Shown: in pieces, positions 18,008 to 25,874 of the stretch
Position numbering within the stretch: position 1 is the first letter of the stretch
Layout: each line of letters starts with the position of its first letter
Source: Methanolobus tindarius DSM 2278
Lineage (GTDB): Archaea; Halobacteriota; Methanosarcinia; Methanosarcinales; Methanosarcinaceae
Direction: 5' to 3'
Assembly: GCF_000504205.1 (NCBI RefSeq)
Contig: NZ_AZAJ01000001.1
Span: 1,958,879-2,022,878 of the forward strand
DNA length: 64,000 nt
Translations under genes and position numbers: made by a program
Notes under the pieces: model-generated
The model's database searches: none
Told to the model about the DNA's origin: nothing
What the model saw: the letters and a program-made list of their open reading frames with translations, nothing else

Positions 18008-18882
18008 TAACCGGAAGGAACAGAATACCAATTATCAGGTACGTCTCCTGTTCCTGAACTTACGTCAAGGATGTATTCATTGTTATAATAATACCAGATC
18101 TCTATCACAGAGTAGTTTTCATTCCGGAAGTAATCGAAATCAATGTCCTGGTAATTGTCAGGATAGATCACTTCCCCAAGATCATCGTCATAGTACGGAC
18201 CTACTGTAGCATCCACAGGGAACCATTCTCCATCCTCGTAGACTTCAACCCATGCATGTCCACCGTTAATGTTACTGCTGGTCACCTGACCCATAACAAC
18301 CCTTAAAGTCTCTTCATCATATTCACCGGAGCCTATCAGTAACGATGCAAGAGTATTAGCCTGTTCGGTACAATCACTTACTATCTCACCTGGCATAGGG
18401 TTTGAATCGAAGTCTGGAGTATCCTGCAGAAACTCCGTAGGAGTGAGCCATCCATCCGGCTGGTCGTTCAGGGTATTATCAGACACCCAAATCCATGAAA
18501 CTGCAGTCTCATAGATCTCATCTGCATCATCAAGATCTTCATCCTTAAGATATTTCTGCACAGCATCAGCGTATGGCGTTACATATTCCTGAACCCGTAA
18601 AACACCTGTCGTTTCAGGAGTTTCGGCCTTAAGAAAATCACTGAGATCTTTTTTGCCAGCCGTTTCCTGCTGTAAACATGGAACCGAATCCATAATGATA
18701 TTTTCACAAAGATCGTTTGAAAGAACAGCATTTATTGCATCTTCTGACCCCATGTCTGAAACATTTTCTTCAAGAGAGGTAGAAGGAAAAGATGTAGTTG
18801 AATCATCGTCCTCATCATATACAGCATAAACTGTGAACATCAGTATTGCTATCAGGAAAATAAGAAGTATCGATTTTTTCAT
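18001..18882 (-). CDS. Secreted transglutaminase-like protein
   Basis: A 293-residue exported protein. Residues 1-20 form a signal peptide or N-terminal anchor (KKSILLIFLIAILMFTVYAV), then an acidic Ser/Thr linker. The transglutaminase-like fold has its triad in VSDCTEQANTLASLL (Cys), GGHAWVEVYEDGEW (His) and FPVDATVG (Asp). Such surface proteins may be proteases or cross-linkers; activity is not known. The C terminus is Tyr-rich (WYYYNNEY). Confidence 0.85.
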   Translation of the reverse strand: MKKSILLIFLIAILMFTVYAVYDEDDDSTTSFPSTSLEENVSDMGSEDAINAVLSNDLCENIIMDSVPCLQQETAGKKDLSDFLKAETPETTGVLRVQEYVTPYADAVQKYLKDEDLDDADEIYETAVSWIWVSDNTLNDQPDGWLTPTEFLQDTPDFDSNPMPGEIVSDCTEQANTLASLLIGSGEYDEETLRVVMGQVTSSNINGGHAWVEVYEDGEWFPVDATVGPYYDDDLGEVIYPDNYQDIDFDYFRNENYSVIEIWYYYNNEYILDVSSGTGDVPDNWYSVPSGYY

Positions 18883-19039
18883 AGTATTTAGCCTTGTATG
18901 ACCACATGAATTCTGTTTGGTATGTTAACTACAACTCTCTTCATCTTATATAATTTTAGTTATTACAGTAATAAATTTGTGGTCTGATACTGGAATTAGC
19001 CATGTAAAGCGTCTTTCAGCTTCACATTCTACATTAGAA

Positions 19040-19440
19040 TATCCTCGGTTTGCCATAACATCCGCAACATCCCTTCCGTTTTCAAATGAGAGCTTTGATA
19101 TGGTTGTGATGCAAGCCTTCCTGATGATCATAGTCTCAAAAGAGGACCGCTCCTACATCATCCACAGTTTCATCTCCATCTGGTTGATTTCGGGCAGACC
19201 TGATATTCGTAGACCTGTCATGAACGTTACATCAGAGACCTGTTGGTAACAAATTAGATGGATTCATTCTTAGTCCATGATGAGAAGACTGGAGAAGTTG
19301 TTTACGTTACCTACCATTTTACTGAGAAGTAGCTTGTTTTTTTGTTGATTGAGAATTGATTCAGGTTGATTTCTTCAAGTGGGATGAATCTGTGACAAGA
19401 ACTGGGAATCGGGTCAATAGGTTTGTAATTCTTGGGACTA
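19040..19440 (+). pseudogene. Decayed partial copy of the neighbouring methyltransferase gene
   Basis: This stretch aligns with 17555-17980 of the intact methyltransferase. Examples are TTTGATATGGTTGTGATGCA for TTTGATGTTGTTATAATGCA, then GAGGACCGCTC, CATCTCCATCTGGTTGATTT, ACCATTTTACTGAGAAG and TGTGACAAGAACTGG. It has stops, frameshifts and a deletion of about 45 bases around the post-motif region. The 5' half of the gene is missing. The transglutaminase gene sits between the two copies, so a duplication followed by decay, or an old insertion with loss, is likely. Confidence 0.8.
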
Positions 19441-19571
19441 AATATTTTAAGTCAACTTATTGATTGTAAAATCAATTTGTATTCGGAGTGCACATTATTA
19501 AGAACAAAATGTCGTACATATTCTTAAAAGAAGTATTAATTATTCGTAATCAACCTCCTTTAAATTAAATA

Positions 19572-20546
19572 TTAAGTGTTTGAAATACACGATTCATATT
19601 CTTGTATGTATTCAATATAGTTGTTTCGAATAAAATTCTTCAGTGAATCTGGCATTCGGATTCTTGGTGCAATTGAAGTGATAGCATTTTTTGGTCCCCA
19701 TGGGAGTATTATTTTTGGCGGTTTTTTGTATTTATTGGAGATTTTTGGAATTGATTTATGTATAGTAGTTGCGCAGCAATAAAAAAACCAAAGCATAAAC
19801 TTCCCACGAATATATTTTTCAGCCCCATCTTTCTCGTGAAATTCCTTTTCAACTACACTTATACTCTCTGGTGTGTCACTTTTTATATTGCAGCAGTTCT
19901 CTATGTATTCAATGCGACTATCAACTGTTTCATATTGAGTTTTAAGAAAAATATATGCATTTTTGAATTCAAAAAAATCTTTTGGTTTAATTGAATCTAA
20001 TTCTAAACGGCATCCTTTGCGTTTCCATAGTATTATTTGAGCCATAATAGGCGTCATTGCTTCCTTAAATTTAATTAGGTTATCATTAAAAATATCATGT
20101 ATTTTCTCGATTTCTTCTTTTTCTAATCCAGAAAGATTAACATTCATTACTTCTGAAAGTATCTTTTCAAGAGTTTCACTATTTACAATGTAATTCTCTA
20201 CAGAATAATCATCTGTAACAAATATGTTTTCAGCAACATCTCCAATATTATCAAGAAATTCTGCTAAGTCTCTATCGACAAAAAAACAAATTCTCTTTGT
20301 AGAGAATCGTTTCCAATCAAAGGTATCATGCATTTCAAAGACTTTATCCCTATTTCCTGGTCTATACAATTGTAATTTCCATTGGTCTGGAAAGAAATTG
20401 TCCATTCTTTGGTAAAAAGAAGGATCATCTCTTCCTTCAACAAATCCATAAACAATTTTGCTCTCTTTTTTGTAATGACCCAGAAATTCGTGATACACAA
20501 CATTTGTACTTTTGAGAGCGTCATTGTGTATTTCTATCATTGACAT
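19572..20546 (-). CDS. DUF4435/TOPRIM-like protein, AriB-type partner of the AAA ATPase
   Basis: A 324-residue protein with a DUF4435 layout: a TOPRIM-like acidic set with Glu37 in YGFVEGRDD and Asp91/Asp93 in CFFVDRDL, followed by DDYSVENYIV. A C-terminal helical part includes FMLWFFYCC. In the PARIS anti-phage system the DUF4435 protein AriB is the effector nuclease released by the ATPase AriA. The gene order here (ATPase first, overlapping by 10 bases, then DUF4435) matches. Assignment to PARIS is inference from architecture; related ATPase-DUF4435 pairs exist. Codon use is AT-rich relative to the surroundings. Confidence 0.75.
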   Translation of the reverse strand: MSMIEIHNDALKSTNVVYHEFLGHYKKESKIVYGFVEGRDDPSFYQRMDNFFPDQWKLQLYRPGNRDKVFEMHDTFDWKRFSTKRICFFVDRDLAEFLDNIGDVAENIFVTDDYSVENYIVNSETLEKILSEVMNVNLSGLEKEEIEKIHDIFNDNLIKFKEAMTPIMAQIILWKRKGCRLELDSIKPKDFFEFKNAYIFLKTQYETVDSRIEYIENCCNIKSDTPESISVVEKEFHEKDGAEKYIRGKFMLWFFYCCATTIHKSIPKISNKYKKPPKIILPWGPKNAITSIAPRIRMPDSLKNFIRNNYIEYIQEYESCISNT

Positions 20547-21946
20547 TTATTCATATCTCCAAAAGAAATAAACTCTCCAAGAGCATGCGAATAACCTTTA
20601 AGCTCGTTGTCATAGATAAATGGTGAATGAGTAGCGGCCACCAATCCTGAACAAAAAGCTCCATTATGTATATCTGTTAGGAAGCGACGCTGCCATGGAA
20701 CTGATAATGAAAGTTCTGGCTCATCAATTATTACAAAATAATGTTCTTTCCCAGAGAGGTATAGATGGCTAAACAAAGATACAATCTGCTTTTCTCCAGA
20801 GGATAAGTCACTAAGATTTATAGCATCATTTTCATTTTTTGTGCTTATTGGAACAATCGAAAAGCTAAAATCTGCGCTATTATATACAAATTTTTTATCA
20901 ACAATATATTCAGAGCACAAATCACAAAAGTTGGATATCTGTTTTTCACGTTCCTGAAGACTTTCTTGGAATTTCAAAAGCTTTAAGAAGTAATGGCATA
21001 TTATTTTACTTCTCTCATCTAATTCTTTAGATCTGCGAGCTTTATCTATAACTTCATATAAACTTTCTTTGGCATGTTTTGATAAAATTCTTTCGTCTAT
21101 TCTGTTAAGAACACCTCGAATTGTGTCTTCAGAAGCATTAACAATCTGCAGGATGGTTACTTTATCATATTCTTGTTCTAAAACATCCCCTAAATAGCCA
21201 AGAGTAAGCTTATTTAAATTCTCACGAGCAAACTCTTTAAGTCTCAAAAGCGTGCTTTCAATTGCATTTTCAACGTCTTTCATCCCAAATTCAACTAATT
21301 CAATATATGACTCTTCTGTTTCACGATAAAAATTGCGATTTCTTTTAGCTGCTTGAAATTCATCAGAATCGACACCTTTCAAAATACTATTCAATTCTCT
21401 TTCAATACGCCTATAAGTGGGGAGATATATTATCTGGGCATTAATCAACTTTTGTATTTCTTTTATATCATTCCAAAACTTATTATCTGTGATGTCATAT
21501 CTATGTTTTAGAATAGTAAATTCATCTTGCAGGTACCTTTTAGGGAATCCATATTTTGTAGCAAGTCTTTCTATTTCAAATGGTATTTGTTCATCTCTAC
21601 CCGAAGCTAAAAGTTCTTCCAGTTGATGTATAATTGCTGAGGGCAAGTTTGGTCTCGTACGGGAATGTCTATAATTAGATGACATTATGCTATTATAGTT
21701 ATCACTTAATTCCTCATAGTCAATTTCATATTTTTTGCCAGATATTTTAATATGGATAGAATCAAATCGATTCTGAAGCAAAGGACCCCATTTTCCAGAT
21801 AATACATAAAAAAGAATTTGTAGAAAAGTAGTCTTTCCTGACCCATTTTCGCCTACAATAATAAGAGTATTGTTCTTTAGTTGAACATCGATATTACGAT
21901 TTCCATGAAGTCCCTTTATATTGATATGTTCTAGTATTCCTTCCAT
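20537..21946 (-). CDS. ABC-type AAA ATPase, AriA-like
   Basis: A 469-residue SMC/RecF-like ATPase. Walker A is IIVGENGSGKTT (Lys38), a charged helical middle follows (about 130-350), the signature is LSDLSSGEKQIVSLF, Walker B is YFVIIDEPELSLS, and the H-loop is AATHSPFI. This is the AAA_15/OLD-like type. With the DUF4435 gene overlapping its 3' end, it fits the ATPase sensor of PARIS-like defence. GAGGAGC precedes the ATG. Its promoter is in the AT-rich stretch after 21950. Confidence 0.8.
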   Translation of the reverse strand: MEGILEHINIKGLHGNRNIDVQLKNNTLIIVGENGSGKTTFLQILFYVLSGKWGPLLQNRFDSIHIKISGKKYEIDYEELSDNYNSIMSSNYRHSRTRPNLPSAIIHQLEELLASGRDEQIPFEIERLATKYGFPKRYLQDEFTILKHRYDITDNKFWNDIKEIQKLINAQIIYLPTYRRIERELNSILKGVDSDEFQAAKRNRNFYRETEESYIELVEFGMKDVENAIESTLLRLKEFARENLNKLTLGYLGDVLEQEYDKVTILQIVNASEDTIRGVLNRIDERILSKHAKESLYEVIDKARRSKELDERSKIICHYFLKLLKFQESLQEREKQISNFCDLCSEYIVDKKFVYNSADFSFSIVPISTKNENDAINLSDLSSGEKQIVSLFSHLYLSGKEHYFVIIDEPELSLSVPWQRRFLTDIHNGAFCSGLVAATHSPFIYDNELKGYSHALGEFISFGDMNKCQ

Positions 21947-22504
21947 GTAAGCTCCTCGACTCCTAAATAAATGTAAATACCGATGGTGTATTTAGCACAA
22001 TTTTATATCTATTTTTCCTTTTTTTTATAAACCAAACAAAACTAATACGAGTTTATGCATATTTATTCACAATCTATATATTGTTCCAATTCGACCATTT
22101 TTATATGTTATTTATCTATTCTGATCCTACATTTCAATATGTAACAGGAATTATGTTTCACTCTTTCAAAATCCCATGAAGAACCAATTCAATAAAAAGC
22201 TCCACAACATCACGCTGCACTTTCGGGTCACTTTCACATGCAGTCATAAGAATAGAATCCAGTAGTGAGAATGAAACGATTGAACGTATGATTTCAGGAG
22301 GATGGTCCTATAATCATCCCTTTTTTAGTCATGTTTCAATATATTTTATTACAATCAGAAACGTAAGCAGTTTACTGATATGGCACACTTTTAGGGTGAA
22401 AATATCTGGAGAGAAAAGCAAATGAACATTGCCAGTTACTTATCTATCACAAAAAGAGCTGGTTGTGCATTTGCTTATCCGCTCTTAATCAGGACTTGAT
22501 ACTT
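21947..22504. other. Intergenic region holding a TetR-like gene fragment
   Basis: 558 bases between the divergent ATPase and nitroreductase genes. Apart from the defence-cassette promoter (21950-22100) and the TetR remnant at 22158-22307, there is a short plus-strand frame (22421-22498, 25 codons) with GGAG upstream that has no other support. Confidence 0.5.
22158..22307 (-). pseudogene. C-terminal remnant of a TetR-family regulator
   Basis: 49 codons followed by a TGA read DHPPEIIRSIVSFSLLD then SILMTACESDPKVQRDVVEL and FIELVLHGILKE, which has the look of the last helices of a TetR-family repressor. No DNA-binding N-terminal half is found upstream. The fragment is beside the nitroreductase gene, a common TetR target, so a regulator may have been lost when the defence cassette arrived. 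Family assignment is from pattern only. Confidence 0.55.
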
Positions 22505-23323
22505 ATGACTCTCATTATTGTTGATCAGGATTTATGTACGGGATGCGGTATTTGTGCTAAGGTATGTACAACGCGTATAATCGAGTTGGTTGAAGAATCA
22601 AATCTTCCACAGGTGCAGGAAGCAAATGTTCTGCGCTGCATCAAATGTGGCCATTGTGAGGTTTTCTGTCCTTCTCAGGCACTTATTCTGGATCTGTGTC
22701 CTGACGAGAAAGTTACTCTGCCTGAAGATGTTGGTGATATCTCAACAGAAGATATAGGTCTTTATCTTAAGAAACGCAGGTCTGTGAGACATTTTACAAA
22801 AGAGCCTGTGCCACGGGAGAAAATACTTGAGATTCTTGATATTGCCCGCTATGCTGCATCGGGAACCAATGGTCAGCCGGTTCAGTGGCTGGTAATTCAT
22901 GACCCTGAAAGAGTCCGGAAGATTGCCGAACTCACAATCGAATGGATGAAAAGCCTTGTGAACACCTCTCATCCCATGAGTGGCTATGTACCTTCACTGA
23001 TTTCAGCATGGGAGAATGGAAATGATGTAATTTGCCGGGATGCTCCGCATCTGCTCTTCGCACATATTCCCGAAGAAAATCCTATTGCACCAGTTGATGC
23101 CATAATCTCCCTCACGCATTTTGACATCACAGCACCTGCATTTGGAGTAGGTACCTGCTGGGCAGGATTTGTTGCTGCGGCTGCTACATCTTATGTACCT
23201 CTTCAAAAAGAACTTGGTTTCCCGGCAGGAAGAAAAAGTGCTTATGCAATTTTATTCGGCAACCCTCTGTACAAAATATATGGCATCCCACGCAGGAAGT
23301 CTCTTGAGGTTATGTGGCAGTAA
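22505..23323 (+). CDS. Ferredoxin-nitroreductase fusion protein
   Basis: A 272-residue redox protein. Residues about 5-60 carry two 4Fe-4S motifs (CTGCGICAKVCTT and CIKCGHCEVFCPS). The rest is an FMN-binding nitroreductase domain with KKRRSVRHFTKEPVP, ARYAASGTNGQPVQW and a C-terminal GRKSAYAILFGNP. The fusion can pass electrons from ferredoxin to FMN. The physiological substrate is unknown. I start at ATG 22505 (MTLIIVDQDLC); the TTG-initiated extension has no ribosome site. This fusion is frequent in methanogens and clostridia. Confidence 0.9.
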   Translation: MTLIIVDQDLCTGCGICAKVCTTRIIELVEESNLPQVQEANVLRCIKCGHCEVFCPSQALILDLCPDEKVTLPEDVGDISTEDIGLYLKKRRSVRHFTKEPVPREKILEILDIARYAASGTNGQPVQWLVIHDPERVRKIAELTIEWMKSLVNTSHPMSGYVPSLISAWENGNDVICRDAPHLLFAHIPEENPIAPVDAIISLTHFDITAPAFGVGTCWAGFVAAAATSYVPLQKELGFPAGRKSAYAILFGNPLYKIYGIPRRKSLEVMWQ

Positions 23324-23406
23324 TGCAATTTTGAGATTTGCTTGAATGCTCTTTAAAGTAGAATTTCTGATTGAACAATTAATAAATATCAATACATATC
23401 TATTCA

Positions 23407-23441
23407 AAAAAGTAAGTTAGTCCTGCAATAATCTTGCAGGA
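23407..23441 (-). terminator. Stem-loop plus T-tract after fae
   Basis: TCCTGCA (23421-23427) pairs with TGCAGGA (23435-23441). On the minus strand CTAACTTAC and six T follow. It is ten bases beyond the fae stop. Confidence 0.6.
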
Positions 23442-23450
23442 ATACTTTGT

Positions 23451-23954
23451 TTATGCAAATGGGTGCGCAGCACTGTCTTTTTTAGCAAGTGCTTCATCAA
23501 CGGTAGGAGTTCCATCAACTGCACGCTTGATTGCAAGTTTTGTAGCTTCGTAGTTGTACTCGTAGATCTTATCCTTGTCCTTTGCATCCCACTCGATGAA
23601 TACAGAGACAATGATAAGGAGATCTTCAGCTTCTTCCTTTGGAATTACTCCTTCTTCAACACTGTCCATTACAGCTTTTGCAATTGATGCCTGTGCTGGT
23701 CCGAACATCAGGGATGCCTGTGCAACATTCTTCATTGTGACTTTGTTTACAAGGAGTGTTGCTGGTTTTGGTGTGACATTTGGTTCAAGTACGGCAAGCA
23801 AAGGAGAGTGCCCCTGTCTTGGCATTGCAAGGGAATTCATAAATGCATTCTCAACAGCGCTTCCTTTTCTACCTATCACAAGGTCTATGTGAGCAACTTC
23901 CGGTCCTTCACCAACAAGGGCTTCGCCTATCAGACTGTTTACTATCTTTGTCAT
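23451..23954 (-). CDS. fae: Formaldehyde-activating enzyme (Fae)
   Basis: Condenses formaldehyde with tetrahydromethanopterin (tetrahydrosarcinapterin here) to the methylene derivative. It is a single-domain, 167-residue protein with GEGPEVAHIDLVIGRKG (His22, the catalytic histidine position), MPRQGHSPLLAVLEPN, VTMKNVAQASLMFGPAQ and ADLLIIVSVFIEW-like sequence. Some Methanosarcina also carry a Fae-Hps fusion; this copy is not fused. GAGGAGATAAT lies before the ATG. It is divergent from an HxlR-family gene with 149 bases between, suggesting regulation by it. Confidence 0.95.
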   Translation of the reverse strand: MTKIVNSLIGEALVGEGPEVAHIDLVIGRKGSAVENAFMNSLAMPRQGHSPLLAVLEPNVTPKPATLLVNKVTMKNVAQASLMFGPAQASIAKAVMDSVEEGVIPKEEAEDLLIIVSVFIEWDAKDKDKIYEYNYEATKLAIKRAVDGTPTVDEALAKKDSAAHPFA

Positions 23955-24103
23955 ATTATCTCCTCAATCAGGACTTTGCAGAAATGAATTGCATGGTATT
24001 CTTGATTCTTGATACATTTCTACTGTTCCTTATTTCACATCACTACATACCGGGAGAACATGTAAATACTTATTCTAACCATTTGGTAACCTGGTGAGAA
24101 ATC
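23955..24103. promoter_or_regulatory. fae/hxlR-type divergent promoter
   Basis: 149 bases hold both promoters. On the hxlR-type side, ATGTAAATACTTATTC is a TATA-like stretch, and ACCATTTGGTAACCTGGTGAG contains overlapping short dyads (ACCA-TT-TGGT and GGT-A-ACC) just before the start codon. That would suit autoregulation, but the dyads are short. Confidence 0.35.
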
Positions 24104-24481
24104 ATGGGAAACCTGGAACACAGTCCTATAGACCTGGCAATCAAACTAATAAGCAAGAAATGGACGCTAAACATCATCAGGGATATGTTCTGTGGAAAAA
24201 AGCAATTCAATGAATTCTTAAAAAGTAATCCGAAACTCAGTAGCAAAGTATTGTCTACTAAATTGCGTCAACTGGAGCAGGACGGGTTGATAGAAAAGGT
24301 AATTGTATCCAAAACACCGATAACCATAGAATATCACCTGACAGGTAAAGGCAGGAGTCTGAACAGGGTGCTTTATGAGCTTTCAGGATTTGCATATAAG
24401 GAATGTGCGGACGAGTCAACACCGGCATGTACAGAACGCAGCTATGAGTTGACTAAAGAAATCCTGAATATAGATGATTGA
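24104..24481 (+). CDS. HxlR-family winged-helix regulator
   Basis: A 125-residue dimeric winged-helix regulator. The family core is plain: IDLAIKLISKKWTLNIIRDM, FNEFLKSNPKLSSKVLSTKLRQLEQDGLIEK (segments) and ITIEYHLTGKG. The founding member, Bacillus HxlR, activates the formaldehyde-fixing hxlAB genes through a reactive Cys. Here a Cys near residue 30 (DMFCGKK) and two C-terminal Cys are present. Its divergent neighbour is fae, so a formaldehyde-linked role is an attractive inference. GGTGAG precedes the ATG. Confidence 0.88.
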   Translation: MGNLEHSPIDLAIKLISKKWTLNIIRDMFCGKKQFNEFLKSNPKLSSKVLSTKLRQLEQDGLIEKVIVSKTPITIEYHLTGKGRSLNRVLYELSGFAYKECADESTPACTERSYELTKEILNIDD

Positions 24482-24608
24482 AAATTTGACTGGATTATTT
24501 TGTTAATCCATTCTTCTGCGGTAGCATTGGAATATGCCGCTTTTGGCGGATGATTGCCCTGTTTTTAATTTCAAAGCCTAAACAAATAATCAATTCAACA
24601 GTTTTGCT

Positions 24609-25415
24609 TTATTTTCTACCCACGCCTTTGAAGAACATATAATTGAATGTCCCGTACTCCGCCGCCGTCCTGTGTAAATCTTCAATTCCCCTGTCAAATG
24701 TGTCTGCATCAAGGATTCCTGTCTCAATGGCATTTTCCCTGACACCTTCAACCATCGGTATAATTGTCCTCCTCACAAATCCTTCTTCCATATGAGGCCG
24801 GCTGGAATCGCTGTAAACCATGCGTGGTGAAACAGCAATGTCAGAAAATCCTGCCTGTTTGATGAGCGGATAAATCTGCCTGCCAATGAGTGAATTTCCT
24901 CCAAGCCTTGCCTGTACTTCTATCAGACTGTTCCATGCTTTCACTGCCTCCTCGGTTTCGGGATAGAAGAAACATGAGCCGTGGTCGCCTTCGATGACAG
25001 TGATGGTGCCGCCTGATTTAAGCACTCGGCGCAGGTTGCTCAATGCCTTTACAGGCTCTTTGAGATGTTCAAGTACAAAACACACAAAAATATGGTCAAA
25101 GCTCTCCTCATCAAAAGGCAGGTCGAAGATATTCTCAACACTGAACTCCACATTCTTTACTCCCTCACTGGCAGCACGCTTTTTTGCAAGATTTAGGGAT
25201 TCTCCAGAGATATCAATTGATGTAATCTGTGCACCCGGACTGTTTTTTGAAAGAATAACTGTCTGTGCACCGATACCACATCCGGCTTCGAGTACTTTGC
25301 TGCCTGCGGGATACTTTGTATCGCTGTGAAGGAGTTCTTCAAGTGTGTTTGCCTGATCGCAGAGACGGGATGCTTCTCTTTCGGAGTAGCCATGAACATA
25401 GTCATTGGAGACCAT
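24609..25415 (-). CDS. SAM-dependent methyltransferase, class I
   Basis: A 268-residue methyltransferase with motif I VLEAGCGIGAQTVILS, acidic SIDISGESL, VENIFDLPFDEESFDHIFVCFVLEH (segments) and LRRVLKSGGTITVIEGDHGS. The C-terminal half (PHMEEGFVRRTIIPM) matches a group of uncharacterised methanogen methyltransferases. No ribosome site is seen; a TATA-like TTTATATAC about 25 bases before the ATG suggests a leaderless transcript. Substrate unknown. Confidence 0.88.
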   Translation of the reverse strand: MVSNDYVHGYSEREASRLCDQANTLEELLHSDTKYPAGSKVLEAGCGIGAQTVILSKNSPGAQITSIDISGESLNLAKKRAASEGVKNVEFSVENIFDLPFDEESFDHIFVCFVLEHLKEPVKALSNLRRVLKSGGTITVIEGDHGSCFFYPETEEAVKAWNSLIEVQARLGGNSLIGRQIYPLIKQAGFSDIAVSPRMVYSDSSRPHMEEGFVRRTIIPMVEGVRENAIETGILDADTFDRGIEDLHRTAAEYGTFNYMFFKGVGRK

Positions 25416-25462
25416 GCAGGAATATTGGGTGTCTGTATATAAATATCGAGAGGTTTTCTTCC

Positions 25463-25765
25463 TTATAAGATCCCTGCAACAAGTACGAGTACAAGGCAGG
25501 TAAATGTGGTTGTAAGCGCAAGAATTGTTTTGTCCTCATCTCTTTTATTTAGTACAGGTGGACTTGAACGGGAAAATAATACAATCAATACAGGCAACAT
25601 CAGTGGAGCTATCCAGAAAACATATTTGATGCTTTCATAATCAACAAAACCATAAATTGTAGCAGAAATTGCTGCTATGATTGTCCATCCTGCCACTAGA
25701 AAAGACCTGATGACTGTCCTCTTTTTAACAATAGGAATCCATGATAAACTAACCTCACTTGCCAT
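25463..25765 (-). CDS. Small three-TM membrane protein, paralogue of the one at 28672
   Basis: A 100-residue protein with about three membrane helices (SFLVAGWTIIAAISATIYGFV; KYVFWIAPLMLPVLIVLF; LTTTFTCLVLVLVAGIL) after a short N-terminal region EVSLSWIPIVKKRTVI. It is clearly related to the protein at 28672-28983, sharing SEV.LS.IP, GW..IA.I.AT..G.V, KY.FW and LP. Function is unknown. The promoter carries an inverted repeat around the TATA box (25771-25822). Confidence 0.8.
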   Translation of the reverse strand: MASEVSLSWIPIVKKRTVIRSFLVAGWTIIAAISATIYGFVDYESIKYVFWIAPLMLPVLIVLFSRSSPPVLNKRDEDKTILALTTTFTCLVLVLVAGIL

Positions 25766-25770
25766 GTGTT

Positions 25771-25822
25771 ATTGTTAACTTCGTCTATATATAAAAATAT
25801 TGGTGAAGTTAGAATTAACAAT
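25771..25822 (-). promoter_or_regulatory. Inverted repeat flanking the TATA box of the small membrane gene
   Basis: ATTGTTAACTTC (25771-25782) faces GAAGTT-AGAATT-AACAAT (25805-25822), the same arms with a 6-base insertion, around a TATATATAAAAA stretch (25785-25797). A repressor bound here would block TBP. The paralogous gene at 28983 has the same design. Confidence 0.45.
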
Positions 25823-25874
25823 ATATAATCAAAAATTCCCGGTATAGTTGAGTGGATATATCCGTTTTTTTGTT

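Noticed and set aside
22421-22498. 25-codon plus-strand frame with GGAG upstream
   Set aside because: Too short and composition unconvincing; the nitroreductase start follows directly.
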